A stretch of DNA of 64,000 bases from Panaeolus papilionaceus (GCA_015501605.1 JADNRZ010000001.1:2356001-2420000); one strand, 5' to 3'; shown: positions 38,599 to 51,360, counted from the stretch's first letter. Numbers and translations are program-made. Notes: generated by a model from the letters alone, not told the origin.

Positions 38599-41500
38599 TT
38601 AGCCATCTCCTTCATCATGATCTTGTGAAATATCAATAACTTCTTTTGCCTTTGCATTCAGTCCAAACAGTGGCGAATTCGGCGAGTTCAGTTCCTCAAC
38701 TTCGTCTTCTCCAGGTTGTCGTCTATTAAAGATTGTTAACGATTCATCATATCGTTGACCTTCATAAAACTCCGAATTCATGCCAATGTCGGCCAGCTCC
38801 ACGTGGGCAGGTGTCGAGAGATACGAAGACGGCCGCAGAGTCCGTGTGATCAGATACTCATAATCAGCGCCTGGGTTACCACCTGGGGTTGATTCATTAT
38901 AGCGGTTCGTCTTCTTCTTTTGCCAGGTCTGAGAAGTGTCCGACTCGTTGATGTTTCGTAACACCTAGTAAGAGTACGCGTAAAAGTTAAAATCTATTCA
39001 TATAGTCTGATTCGATTATAGCATACCCATGGACCTAATGATGCATGTTGCTTGGATGTAATCGGTGTCGGTTGTGCAACTCTTGACAGACAAAGGTATG
39101 CTGGTAGCGGTTCTGTAGGTGTTTTTGGTATAGGCTTCAATCCCATTGCCACTGGACGAGCAGAGGGTTTCAGCTCCCCGCCTTTATGATATCGCCGGAA
39201 GTGTTTCAACAAAGTCGAACCAGACCGAAACGTTTCTGTGCAACCTACGGAGTATATCACATCAACGACCGTTGACTTCATGAGCAGTGGTATATCATAC
39301 CTTTGTAAGCACATCTGTAAGGAATAGAGGCATGCTTTTCCAAGTGGTTTTCGTTTTGGTGGCATCGACGGCCGCATTGGGTCCAAAGACAAGTAAAGTG
39401 GGCCTACATGTCTAGATGAGTGTGGTGCTTTGCAACGGAGAGACATTTTGACTGACACGATGGGATTTATGCGACTTTTCGAGGTGGTTAATCAATGTCT
39501 GAGGGCAATTAGTAACAACGTCGCAGCCATCCCATTTACATGGCAAGACTTCTATTCGTGATGCTGACAATCGGATGGCCTCTTGAGCAGCTTTGTCTGC
39601 AAAAACGACAATAGTATTACGTCAAAATGTCTTTTACGACCGAAAAGTACGACATTGCCTACCGATTACGTTAATACTCTCCAGTGGCACACTAAAATCT
39701 ATAATAGACATACATAAATCATGTTTAACCGATAGCTGTGGCGAGAAACAAATCTACTATGACTACACACCTTCCTCTGATTCTGTTTCGGACACCACCA
39801 TGAAATTTCTATGAGATGATCGAACATCAGATGGGGCTGATTTCCGTTGCATGAGCCGTCGTATTTTGGCAGATGGCTTCGGAATCAAAACATATGCACG
39901 ATTGACCACCTTCTGCCCAACTGGCTTCTTCACAACCTTTGTTGGCTGTTCGATAACCTCAATGTCCGACTCGTCCTGTTCGGGTGTACCGGGTAAGAAC
40001 AAGGGCTCTTCCTGCTGCTCACCCGACACCTGCGAGATCGAGGCAGATGACAATGCGATAGGCAGCGTCGCGGGGGATGTAACAGAAGGACCAGCAGCGG
40101 TAGCCCCGTCTTTGCTGGCGGTAAGAGGTGCCGTTGTTGGTTGTGCAACCGGCGTCGATGACTCGTGTGAGCTTCTTTGTGGGACAATTGGTACAGAAGC
40201 CCTCGGAATCGTGTTGGTAGTTGTTGTGAGCAGTACCCTATAAGGATTTTGTCCTAAATCTGTCGAAGGTGATGGTGGGACCGACGCAATTTCAATAGAC
40301 GAAGCTGCTGCAGCCCCTGAAGAGGCGCCAGTATTGACCGGTGCTGTAGGAGTCGATGGTTTGGGATTTGGGGTTCCAGCAACCTCCGAAGTTGTCGCTT
40401 GGGTTACTGGTGGTGCGGGTGGTGCGGTATTCACAGTGTTTATGATCGGGTACAAATGTTGCGGAGCTTTGGTCGACATAGGTATAGCAGAAGAAGCGGT
40501 AGACGCTTGTACATATGACACCGAGCCGGAAATTGGACCTGCAATTGAAAATGTGTGAAAGGAAGAGCCAGACGTCGGTGCAACATTTGGTCCGGAAGAC
40601 ACCGCAGAGCGAGTAGACGCCTGTGCAGCATTGTATGCTATGTTGTAATCCAGGGCGGATGCCAGACTTGACGAACTTTGCACCATTTGTTCTGACACAT
40701 GTTTCTTTGAGGACCCTTCGGATGGTCTATCAGCTGGCGCATCTGGTCGAACTCGTTTTCCAAGCGCAAACAATAGGTCTTTGGCGAGACGTTTCTTATC
40801 GGCATCTCCTGGGGCGCGGCGCTTCGGAAGGGTAATCTGAACGATGTCTGGAGAATTACGAAATCCCTCGGGAGCGATGGCATTAGATTCCTGCGCGCTT
40901 GCCGAGGGTTGGGGCTCGGGTTGTGCCGTATAATTTTGCGGCCTACTGTTGATTTGAGACTGAGCTTGTACTATTGCTTTCTGCAGCAGCTGAGTTTGCG
41001 TCCCCAATACTGGTTGTTGCAAATTAGGAGGCTGAACTTGTGATTGTGTTTGCGGTCGAGGTTGAGGTCCTGGTGGTTGAGCTTTATAATGCTGTGGACG
41101 CTGTGTTTGCGGTAATTGTGGTGGATGATGCTGGGGCAACCTTTGAGGATGAGGTTGCGAGGATCTAGGCTGCGGTGGCTGTTGATTGTGTAACGGTGGT
41201 GGTCGTGGTGGTTGTGGCTGAGATTGAGAGGAACTACCCACCCCTCTCGGTCTGCTATCGACATGGGTTGATACTTGCGGGAGATTTGTTTGGGGAAGTT
41301 GAGGCATCACAATAGTTGGATTTGATTGTGGTGTTTGTGTTGGTTGTGACGGACCAGACTGAGATGGGTTGTTTTGCATGTGTCGAGTGGCGGTTGCAAT
41401 GAGTAACTTCCACTTTTCAAAAAAGTCAGAAACAGGAAGTGTTTGCGGTAAACCGTTGATAGGTGGGATTTGAATATATATCCGACCATCCTCGTTTTTA

Positions 41501-42491
41501 TAAACAGAACATTGGCTATGTGGAAGTTCGCAATAGGATCCTGGTGGAACCTCTTGAATCCATGACAGAGTCCTCTGGTATATGTTCTCCACCTCTGGGA
41601 TACTTATCAGGGATACAATATCCGATGGTTTGACGATATTGGTCGTCGAACGTGGAGGATTGAGCTGTATAACGGGCGTGTATACCTGAACTGGGGTATT
41701 TTGCGTATTGGTCTGGGCTCGATTCGGATCAGCAGACATGTTTGCAACCTGCTGCTGTTGCTGAGAAGCATGCTAATTTCTTATGAGCGAAAGCCACACA
41801 GAAGACGAAATCAGTTTACCCGTGCTCTTGGTTGGTTTTGCATTGACGCAACATCTTGATATGAAGTTGTCGGATTTCCGACGTATGGATTGTTATTGGG
41901 TGGAAAAGCTGGGCCATATGGGGTCATGGACATCGCAGATGGAGGGTGGGTGTAACCCGAATGGGTAGAGTTTATTATGGGAGCATGCGATGGACCAGCT
42001 GCTGGGTACACGCCCTGTGGCTTTGAGGGACCTGAACCAGACGCGGATTGTGATGTTGATGAGGGATACGCATTTCCGTTGTATCGAGGATCGGGTGTCT
42101 GAGCATATGATCCAGAGTATGCGTGGGGCTGATGAGCACCAAGTTCTTCGATACGCGTTGTGTTAGACGTTGGTTCTACAACTGGAGTAACAACTGGGGG
42201 AGCTGCGATTTGAGGCCGACTGACTGTCATTGACTCCAACAGCCGTCTTGATAAGTTTATTAACAAAAGATTGGAAAAAGTGGCAAGTCGATATAGCAGG
42301 ACACACCTAGCTTCCTCCCCTTCCTTGACTTTCTTTTTCAACTCCAACATATGCTCATATTCTTCTCTACCTTTCTCATTCATTTCCTTGAAAACGCGGA
42401 GGCGCTCCTCGGCCTGCCTAATAAACTCTTGGTTTTGAGCATATGTATCTTGGTCGACGATACGAGGAATATTTGGCCTCCCAATCGACAT
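38599..42491 (-). CDS. Gln/Pro-rich C2H2 zinc-finger protein
   Basis: Met at 42491 starts MSIGRPNIPRIVDQDTYAQN, followed by a coiled-coil (EERLRVFKEMNEKGREEYEH). A Pro/Ser/Tyr-rich region ends QPRAR, where donor CGG|GTAAAC joins in frame to HASQQQQQVANMSADPNRA near 41765; this shows that the two large open frames are one gene. A ~600-residue Gln/Pro/Ser/Thr-rich region follows. The C-terminal exons carry three C2H2-like fingers: CKWDGCDVVTNCPQTLINHL, FTCLWTQCGRRCHQNENHLE and YRCAYKGCTETFRSGSTLLK, then RRYHKGGELK. The tail has an acidic EDEVEELNSPNSPLFGL segment and ends DEGDG at 38599. Likely a DNA-binding transcription factor or chromatin subunit; not recognised further. The 5' end is 193 bases from the divergent NDUFAF5-type gene. 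Confidence 0.78.
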
Positions 42492-42684
42492 ATACTAAGC
42501 GCGTATTGACCCGCCGCGTCTAATTGTATATATGAAGATAAGAAGGATGGAATGACGGGAAATGAACAAGACACAAGGCTGTTGTAACAATGTAAGTAAT
42601 GCAGTCACACAAATTGCGCGTGATGTGCGTGACTCTATACGTTCAATAATCAATAAAGTGACAAGTCGTGTTTAAAGTGTCGTC

Positions 42685-44157
42685 ATGGCTCTCATTCGCG
42701 TTTGTAGTTCAAGAATAAAGGTTGTTGGTTCTCAATGGCCTCGTCTTTATGCAACAACTTCAGACTTCACTCCTTCAACGAACCCCTATCAAGTTTTTGA
42801 CAGAAAGGTCAAGAGAATACAAAAAGACAGAACAACCAGAGGTGATGGCGGAGAACGGAGTCGAGTTGTGGATTATGTGAGAGATGAAGTTGCGGACAGA
42901 ATGCTAGAACGATTTTTGGTGCGTTGTAAAAATATTCCAAGGGAGCTATCCACATTGACACACCTAATCAGGATATCAAACGGACATTTAATACTATTGT
43001 GGACCTGGGTGCAGGACCGGGTCACTTTTCAAAGCTATTGGAGAAAGACAAGGTCCAAAAGTCTATTCTTATTGACTCGAGTGGTAAAGTACTATCACCG
43101 CCGTTTAAAATGTCGCATGCTTACTTGGACCATTAGAGGGTCTATTGCATCGAGATCCTGATTCCGAGTATGAAGGTAATGCATATCATTAATACTGATT
43201 TTAGGTATTTAATCAGAAATAACACACAGTCGACGTCGAGCGAATTCATGGCGACGAGGAAAACTTGATGAAATTACTCTCTCCTGATTCTCAGGAAGCC
43301 GTCGTCTCTTGCTTAAATCTCCACTGGGTTAATGACCTTCCGGGTTTGTTAGTTTCCTATAGTCGTGGCTGTCGCTAATATGTGTCTAGGTACTCTTGTG
43401 CAGATTCGACAGGCATTGAAGCCAGACGGTTTGTTTCTCGGTGCCATGTTTGGAGGCGAAACTTTGTTTGAACTAAGGTTTGCTTGGGTTATTATAATAA
43501 AATGGTGTCTGTCTAACTTGTTACGACAGGACATCTCTACAACTTGCCGAGGTTGAACGCGAAGGTGGTATTTCACCGCACGTGTCTCCCATGACAGGTT
43601 GGCTTGCCCGCTTTTTTATTTTATTTTTGAGAAAGTCGCCGATGATCATGTCAACATTTAGATACCCGTGATGTTTCTAACCTGCTTGGTCGGGCTGGAT
43701 TCACTCTCTTGACCGTGGACATCGATGAAGTTAAAGTTGCTTATCCTAGTATGTGGGAACTCATGGAAGATCTGCAAAACATGGGGGAGAGCAATGCCAT
43801 TATCGGACGGTGCGGTTTTTTGTTGTTGGGTTGATGCAGGCGCGCTAACTGTGAAGGATATAGACGAAACGTGATTCGACGTGATACTTTGGCTGCCGCT
43901 TCAGCGATTTATAAAGGTTGGTGCATTATTTGGCCCTGTGCTGTGCTTGTATCTCTCTGACTCCGACTAGAAATGCACGGAAACGAAGATGGCTCCGTTC
44001 CTGCGACTTTCCAGGTTATCTACATGGTTCAAAGTTCCCATATCTTCATTTTGTGTGACGCTAATGCTTGTTTTAGATTGGTTGGAAACCTGCTCCCAAT
44101 CAGCCAAAGCCTCTGGAACGCGGAAGTGGTAAAGTAAACCTGAAGGAGGTACTCTGA
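42685..44157 (+). CDS. NDUFAF5: NDUFAF5-type mitochondrial complex I assembly factor
   Basis: Met at 42685 opens a basic, Ser/Thr/Arg-rich start ([20 protein letters not shown]) that looks like a mitochondrial presequence. Then [19 protein letters not shown] and SAM-binding motif [20 protein letters not shown]; the junction after SSGK (donor AAAGTACT) must use the acceptor in ttagag to give [12 protein letters not shown]. Next come [53 protein letters not shown], and [20 protein letters not shown]. The end reads [20 protein letters not shown] and LKEVL (stop 44155-44157). Members hydroxylate an Arg of NDUFS7 in early complex I assembly; the methyltransferase fold is thus used for hydroxylation. 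About ten exons. Complete. Confidence 0.9.
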
Positions 44158-44542
44158 TCATATGATGCCATGAGAGTCAATTTCGCCTTCTTGGAATGAC
44201 ATCCATTTTCAGTTTTGCGTATTTTTTCCTCCCAGCTATTCACTGGGAGGTCGCACCTGTGTTGGGAGCACTCAATTTTGTCACCTAGTGGACCCATTTA
44301 GAAGCCCGCTATGTTTAAACTCTTAAAATGCCCCAAAACGTCTTGCAAAGCTCCGTGAGGTATAAATTCAAAAGTGTCATTAGGTGTCAGCTGTTCAGAT
44401 CGCAAAATACCGGTGCAGTCTGGATGAAGCACAGTGAAGTACGATGGCTCTGTTATGGGCCATGCAAACCACTTCGCTAGCTATATGAAAGAATTGGTGT
44501 AAATGTCTGTGTTACAACCAACAAAAAGAGTTGGGAGGTTGA
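44158..44542. other. Convergent 3' region, no gene seen
   Basis: 385 bases between the stops of two convergent genes, presumably both 3' untranslated regions. A partial inverted repeat is hinted at by cctcccagctattcactgggagg (44228-44251, CTCCCAG...CTGGGAGG), which could form a hairpin in the transcript. Confidence 0.4.
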
Positions 44543-45753
44543 CTACGAAGAACCCTCCTGATGCGGGATGGCTTCATCATCGGCCGCCCCTTCGTCCGCT
44601 ATCTGGTCTATATTTGTTTCAGAATTGGCTTTACCTCCTTGGTGAAATTTCCGTTTGGGAATCACAGAGTACAAGGCTTCTTCCCAGTCTTTGCACTCGA
44701 CCCATTTCACCAGGATCTCGAATACTTGGTTGACAGTTAGGACCTTGCGTGTGGGAAGAGAAGCGAGGAAGCGCCCAATGGGCAAACAGGCCGTTCGGAC
44801 TCCAGACTCTTTGGCTTTTGAGAAACATAAATTCTGTTGTCAGGGATTCAAAGAGTCAAAGGGTGAGTGATGGGTGCATGGTATGTTTGTAACCGGGACC
44901 AAACCTTGTAGCGATTGTGGTCGACGATTCCGCCAATAATATAAATCTCATCCGGCAGCAGTTCAGTTAACTCTTCATCAGTATCTGCTGTAAGATAGAC
45001 AATCTTATCGCGCGGATATGTATGGATGTCGGATTTCGACTCGATCTTTGATGTTGGTATGGAGGCGGAGGCATCATTATTCTCTGGAGTCGCCACCGCC
45101 TCGGGTAGATCAAGGGTTGGAACGGTTGGTACGTTGTTCGATTCTTCAGCAATCCATAACTGTTCATAACCGGAGGTCCACCAGGTTGTGCTAGCCCATC
45201 GCTTGTAACTCGCCTCTCCCAATGATTCCAGACGCTCAAAGGTGCGACCATTGAGAGAGCTAAAAATTAAAGAAAAGGGGAAGGACGCATTTCGATTGGT
45301 GCTGTAAGTGTATGCCAACTGTGAGCAGAGTGATTTAATCTCCTAGAAGTGGGTCAAATCCAATGCATGACCGGAGAAGATGTAATTATGTGCGTATATC
45401 GTTGCACTCACTTTGTCTAACATCATATCATCGAAGCCTAAATCGATGACAACGGTACCACCAAAATCTAGTTTCTGTTTCTTTGCCTTGCGATTCCTCT
45501 CTTCTTCTTCATCGTCTTCATCTAATTCACCGACAGCGCGTTTTTCAGCCTTCTGACGCTTCTTTTCTTTCTTTGCCTGCCTTTCTCTAGCACGACGCTC
45601 TAGTTTAACTGCGGCAAAACGTTCTGCTTTTGCTGCCTTTTTTTGGGCATTTTTTGATAGAGGAACTTGTTCGTTCTCAGTGATAGATTGAGTGACAGAA
45701 GGGATATGAAGAGATGTCCCTTGATGAACTCCGGGGTCATTGGGTGAGTCCAT
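44543..45753 (-). CDS. TRM10: tRNA (guanine-9-N1) methyltransferase Trm10
   Basis: Met at 45753 starts [21 protein letters not shown] Lys/Arg-rich coiled segment follows ([40 protein letters not shown]) that fits a tRNA-binding N-terminus. The SPOUT methyltransferase part reads [17 protein letters not shown] then [18 protein letters not shown], and later [60 protein letters not shown] and [28 protein letters not shown] is the SAM-binding trefoil knot signature, and VIDLGFDD matches the conserved acid loop. Family members methylate N1 of guanine 9 in tRNA. About four exons; the tail ends HQEGSS at 44543. Complete. Confidence 0.93.
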
Positions 45754-46085
45754 TTGATTGCCGTTATCGTCCCTGGTTAACTTAAGAAGGGTTGCTTGGT
45801 AGTCGAAGAGGAAATAAAAAAGGACAGAAAATGTTGTGAAAGGGATGTTAATTGTGTTGCTGTAAATAAGAGGGACCGGTAGATGCCGATAAGTATGGTG
45901 AGATCGATTATATCAGGAGAGACGAGCCGGAGCCGCGTTGTGGATGTGTTACTCTTAGGACAAATAATCTTCTCTTACTTAGGTCTTGATTGACATTCAT
46001 CATCATCATCATCATCATCATTGACAACGACGGCGACTACAACTACGACTACTACAACGACAGACAACTAACTATTGTTCAAACA
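45754..46085. promoter_or_regulatory. Divergent promoter with trinucleotide microsatellite
   Basis: 332 bases between divergent Trm10 and thioesterase starts. A pure (CAT)n/(ATC)n microsatellite lies at about 45994-46023, followed by an imperfect GAC/TAC-type trinucleotide stretch to about 46070, in the thioesterase leader just before its ATG. Confidence 0.5.
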
Positions 46086-47152
46086 ATGGCAGTAGCACCT
46101 GTCCTTAAATATTTAACAGTACCAGCAACTACAAAACATACTGCTACTGTTATATTCATTCATGTAAGTAATCTATTTTGTAACAGCAAGTCTTTCTTTT
46201 TTACTTATTTCTTTTTATCTATCTAGGGTTTAGGAGATACTGGTCATGGTTGGAGACCCATCGCAGATATGTTCAAGGTCGACCCTGCTCTAGCTCATGT
46301 AAAATGGGTTTTACCACACTCGTATGCCCCCTCTCCCCGCTTTTTACCCCGCATTTCTGACACGATTTCCCCTGTCTCCTCATGTCTCGTCGATCATAAA
46401 TTACACCTACCCCTTGTCTCCTTCATATCGATTTCAACCTCATGTTCTCATCATAAAGTCCTGTTCGTTCCGTCGAGGCCAACTTGGGTATATCTATGCC
46501 GTCATGGTGAGAGTCCTCAGCTTTCATCCATCCCCCACTCCATCATATCCCAGGTTCATACCTTGACCGCCATTATTACATCTTACAGGTTTGATATTTA
46601 TTCCTTTGGATTCAACACCAACGAAGATGAAGATGGCATGCGCAAATCAGCGGGTCTACTCCACGATTTGATCAAATACGAAATAGAGAGCAACGGTATA
46701 GACCCCAGTCGTATTGTCATCGGTGGATTCAGTCAGGGTGGTACCATGTCTCTACTGACAGGCCTTACGGGTGATTTTGCTTTTGCTGGAGTTGCATGTC
46801 TCTCTGGTTGGTTACCCATCAGAAATAAGTTCAAGGAGGTGAGTAGACAGTCTCTTATGATCCTGTCATTTTCACAACCCTCAATCTCCCACTCTAGATT
46901 GCATCCCCTCACGCAGTTTCAACAAATGTATTCTATGGCCATGGTAGTGCTGACCCTCTTGTGAGGATGCAGCAATTCGAAGATTCTGCAAAAAACCTAG
47001 TCGACCTAGGCATTCCTCGTTCAACGAATGGGGAGTTTGGTGGGCTTTATTACCACGTGTACGAGGGAATGGGCCACTGTACCGTACAGAAGGAGTTGGA
47101 CGACCTCAAAAGGTTCATCGAGAAATGCATACCTGCCGACACCTCAAAATGA
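46086..47152 (+). CDS. APT1: Acyl-protein thioesterase 1 (alpha/beta hydrolase)
   Basis: Removes palmitoyl groups from Cys of proteins such as Ras or G alpha. Starts MAVAPVLKYLTVPATTKHTA with VIFIHGLGDTGHGWRPIADM after the first intron. The catalytic Ser is in GGFSQGGTMSLLTGL; the Asp is in GHGSADPLVRMQQF, and the His in VYEGMGHCTVQKEL, all in the usual order. The region LPHSPVRSVEANLGISMPSW is put together from two small exons (donors near 46321 and 46506, acceptors near 46456 and 46589) before FDIYSFGFNTNEDEDGMRKS. Length is about 235 residues, normal for the family. It ends PADTSK at 47150-47152. A long open frame (47125-47634) that overlaps the end is not coding in my view. Confidence 0.93.
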
Positions 47153-50100
47153 ATCAACCTCACCTCGTCTCCTTGCTCTATGTTATTCGCGCACTTTTTT
47201 TTACCCCTCCCTCTCTGGTCCATGCCTTTCTGTCTGCTGTATTTTTTATCTGTGTCTCCTTTCCTACGTGTCAATTGCTTCATCGGTTTGCTCTCGTGTG
47301 TCTTTTATCATTTTTGTTTTCACTGCACTATTTCGACTATTATATCCCATTTCTTGTCCATCGTCATTTCCTCAAAGGTTTAGCCGTTTTTCTTTTAGGT
47401 AGCTTGTTGATTACTACACCTAACTTACATCTACCCTTCCTCAACGACATTTCGAACAAACGGACCGTCTACCGTTTTAACGCCCCGCTATATTTAGCCG
47501 CTGTCGCGCCTCGAGGAGCCAACAAGGCCTCAGGTTTCAATGCTCGGCTTTCAACACATCAGTATGACCGTCATCTCGTTGCGTTAGTCGCCGTTGTTCA
47601 TGTCTCATATTTCTTACGCCTTTTTGTACAATAGACTGTCAAATCCACTCTGGGTATCTGTACAAGTATGTCGGCTCCAGTGGAGCAGCGCTACATGGAA
47701 CCTCGCAATCGGGAATACTGCGAAGGATGTCTCTGCTTCGCCTTCAAGTGATTGTATTCTATCTTGGGACGACGACAGGCCGTTATCTGATTCAACACTA
47801 TCGTGGTATTGAGCCCCAGAAATCAAAGGGATGTGGTCTGGACCGGAGCACTTCCTTGCTGTTTATCGACATTGCAAAAAGGTGGCTAGTCCGCGGACAG
47901 AGCACAGGACCACATGCATAAATTTAACATCAACGACGCAATTCATTGTGGGCATGACTCATTGACCGCTTGATCTTGACAGAGTCCCTCAAATTGAGAG
48001 CGATGTCATAGTCACATCGACATGCACTCAACAAAATGATGTATGAGCGTGGTAGATGATGCTGTTATCACACCAGGTGGGCTTTGTCACCAAATCAATG
48101 CCCTTTGAAGTTTTTCTGTATTCACCGATCCATCCGAAAGATAACGGAGGCAATCGAGAGGTCGTTTTACTTTTTGGATAGCCGTCGAATCACTCTAACC
48201 CTCGAGCAGCAGCCCCCTCGAATGGATTTATAACGACATCATCTAATTGTTGTTTGTTATAAAACAGGTGGTTTGGATCCCAAACTCTGGGATCTCGTAA
48301 GTAACATCATCATCCTCGAAAGAAGGAAGTTTCTGTCAGAGCTTTGCGGTCAATTGTAGTTTGACCCCGACCGTTTGCACGAACCTGACAGTCATCGAAC
48401 GGAGAATGCCGTTTGGCTCGAAACTGTATTGATGTGCTTCGTAATACCCTTTAACCCCTTGTGACCAATTTCCTTCTCGAACTTCTCTGAATTTCGAAAG
48501 GCCCATCAGTCGAGAGAACTAGGTGCGGTGTCATGTGGATAGTCTGCGCTTACTGGCTGAGTGTACCAGCGAGTCTCCTTCGTGAGGCTGTGGTCAACAC
48601 ACGTCGGCTTTAATTTCCTTTTTGTAATTCCCTCCGAGAATGCTTCTCATTTCGACCTGCGAGAGGGGGATATGGTAATCACAGCGGTGTTCCGTTCCAG
48701 GGATTCGGCGATTTCAAAATTAGCGATACACGATGTTGGTGGAGGGCGGGAAACTCATACACACTCGTGGCCATCATTGGGCGAGTGATTATCAGGCCGG
48801 GCAGAAGGATGAAGCTTATAGTGTACGCTGAGGTGGCGCTATGGGAAATGAGGATTGACAGTGGAATTCAATACAGTGATTTTGTGGGAGGCTGTTTACC
48901 CCGAAAAGATGGGAGATCTCCAACTGTCTGTCTTATCTACTGAGAAGACTCGGGTCTGTGGTTGTGGGATTGTCATGGGCGTGTAAGTCCTCAAGTGTTG
49001 ACGGGTTATATTGGGATCGCTTTGAAATGTCATGTAGAGATGTAGCAAGTAAATTGAATAAGATACTTCTTCTTGTCAGTATTTTTATACAAGAAATACA
49101 TGTTCACATATTATCTAGGCGTTCCAGCTCACTTGCTGCGCTTCGCAAGACGGCGACCTACTTTAGCACTCCGTGTCCATCCTAGACCCATTAAAGAATA
49201 AATGCCAAAATTAGGCACAATTTTGGGGAGTGGCTGGAATAATTTATATGCTTACGTGCGTTATTTATGTCAGTGATCCAGACGGATTGTGTCCAGGCAA
49301 TCAGCACCTCCAGGTCATACAAGCACTTTTACGCACTTTCGACGCAAGAGATGTCATAACTTTCGCGGACTTTGAAAATCATAGATTCAAGCGCCGAATC
49401 GGAGTCTCGGGGTCTGCCGGCAGCTGCTTGAACCACGACTACCTTTTTGGGCGATTTGCGTGAGCGCAACTCTAGTGGTTCGACAGTTCCAGCTATCTTG
49501 GCTCCAATTAAGCTGTCTGTTGTCCTTGCACTCCGACGTCGTTTCGATCTCGCTGTCTTGGACGCACACAGTGCATTGGCATGAAACATTGACTCGCCAA
49601 TATACGAAAGTCGTGCCATATTTCCACATTCTGATCTTGCATTAAGGGCGTGCCCTACGTTACTTATCTCTCTTCGGATTTAATCGAGTTCCGTTGAGAT
49701 AACCCTTGCCTCGAGGCAGAAATTTAACCTCTACTCTTCGGTTTACAGGGATTCAAGAGAAAGCAAGCCTGACCGGAACTGTGCTACCCAGGTACAGAAC
49801 AAAATTGACGAGCAAGCGCGTGTAGAGGTGCAGGCGTTGACGGCAGTTGGGTAAATAGTGCCAGTGGTTGGGGAGTGGGGAAGGGTTCTGACAGATCCCT
49901 GCTTTCTTCTTTTCGACACTCATCAGGACTTGTCCAATATTCGCTGATCCATAACGCATCCCCTATCGTCACCCTCTTCTTTCCTTTGAACCTAACGCAT
50001 CCTTGGGACATTTCATTTGCATCCGACTCCCCGAGTAGCGACTGGTTACTTCTTGCTCCCTGCCACACATTAACAGAATATCGATATCGTCGTTCATTCG

Positions 50101-50707
50101 CGAGTGGATTGGCACCGAGCACTTCCCAGACATCCCTACGGTAGAAGACAGAAGGTTCGGAAGTATTGCGTCAGTGAGGGCACTTGACTCGGTCGAAAAG
50201 AGAAGAGATTGTAAAGGTTATATATTTAGCAAAACAAGGGTCGGACGTTAATCTTAGTTGGCTGGCTACTCTGGGCCAGATCGAGAATAATTTTGTGAGT
50301 GTTCAGTTGCATTTTCGATGCTTTGTGTCTTCGGACCACCAAAAGAAAGGCATCGAGTTTTGTTCCTGTCGTAAACAACTGCGATGTGTAGACAGTCCAG
50401 GGCACTAATATTGACAGCGGTTCTGCGACAGGACATCATCTGGGCATCCGCCTATTCAGCGCACATCGCGACTGTGCCTCGCCAACCGACCAGGCGAATT
50501 TCATTTGACGGTTCCGTTGATCCAGCCAATCCGTAAAGCTATAACCGAGGCGAACAGCTTGCACAGTGATTGGAATCCAACAGGACGAAAGTAAGACCTC
50601 AGCGAGCTGTCATTCACATTCGAGCTAGTTGATTTGACTGTTTGCCCAGGTTTCTTACTTTTCTACACAACGCAAGAATCGATTTGCGACGAATACGATA
50701 AACTATA
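47153..50707. other. Gene-poor 3.5 kb region
   Basis: The first 250 bases are T/C-rich and probably the thioesterase 3' UTR. For the rest I find no frame with family sequence or convincing splice pattern on either strand. Short frames of 60-110 codons exist (for example 48561-48788, 49329-49619 minus, 49784-50122 minus) but with no exon logic. No transposase, reverse transcriptase or tRNA is visible. It may hold decayed mobile DNA, a long non-coding RNA, or regulatory sequence for the genes downstream. Confidence 0.4.
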
Positions 50708-51166
50708 ATGAGCAACTCTGAAGCGACAAATAATATGCAGCGGCATCACGATCAACAAGGGCGAAACGTTGGTATAATAGATGGGCAGGGGAATATCAGC
50801 CCGATAACACCACCTCCGGCTTATGCAGTGCTTCCTCCTGGGATTCCTGGAGGACCTGCTCACTATGAGGCACGGCTGCCTCAAGGATATCAGTTTGTCC
50901 CACACTACGGACATCCACAAGGGCACCATTACGCGAATGTGTATCAGCACCTCGGGCAAGGGCATCAGACGTTGTACTCTCCATCACCGATACCAATACA
51001 TTTTACGGGACCTCCACCACCAATACTCCCGACGATGTATGGATATGACGGTATGGGTGTGGCTGATCAAAGAGCATGGAAGAGGTTTATTAGTACACTT
51101 TTTATTGCTATAGTTTCATATATTGGAGTTGGAATAATGGTTAGAGTTGGGATGGTATATTACTGA
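50708..51166 (+). CDS. Small Pro/Gly/His-rich protein with C-terminal membrane helix
   Basis: A single-exon frame of 152 codons, start ATG in ataATGAGCAA. The first 115 residues are rich in Pro, Gly, His, Tyr and Gln (GNISPITPPPAYAVLPPGIP, then HYGHPQGHHYANVYQHLGQG). After WKRF a hydrophobic segment (ISTLFIAIVSYIGVGIMV) runs almost to the C-terminus, giving a predicted tail-anchored protein. Fungal genomes of this group contain many short proteins of this layout with no known job, often species-restricted. The composition looks like a real protein, and the helix follows a basic residue pair. Not recognised; function unknown. Confidence 0.6.
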   Translation: MSNSEATNNMQRHHDQQGRNVGIIDGQGNISPITPPPAYAVLPPGIPGGPAHYEARLPQGYQFVPHYGHPQGHHYANVYQHLGQGHQTLYSPSPIPIHFTGPPPPILPTMYGYDGMGVADQRAWKRFISTLFIAIVSYIGVGIMVRVGMVYY

Positions 51167-51360
51167 CAAATCGGTGAATGCCGTGGGTTGTTTATTATTA
51201 TTTTGAAAAGGATCGTGCGTGAGATATATTGTTTGTTGTAAAGTGTGTGTGGGTTCGTGTTGATGTGTTTAGTGAAATTGGTTTGGTGTGGTTTGTATTT
51301 CGATCTCTTGACTCTCTGCTTTCCCTTTCTCCGTCATCCGTCCCTTCCGTTTTATGGACA

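Noticed and set aside
47125..47634. 169-codon hydrophobic open frame overlapping the thioesterase end
   Set aside because: It overlaps the true C-terminus in another frame and its hydrophobic residues follow from the T/C-rich 3' UTR. The APLYLAAV string that resembles histone H2A is too short and lacks the rest of the fold.
49784..50144. Open frames of about 90-112 codons on both strands
   Set aside because: They overlap each other, have no family sequence and no exon pattern. I could not support either one.
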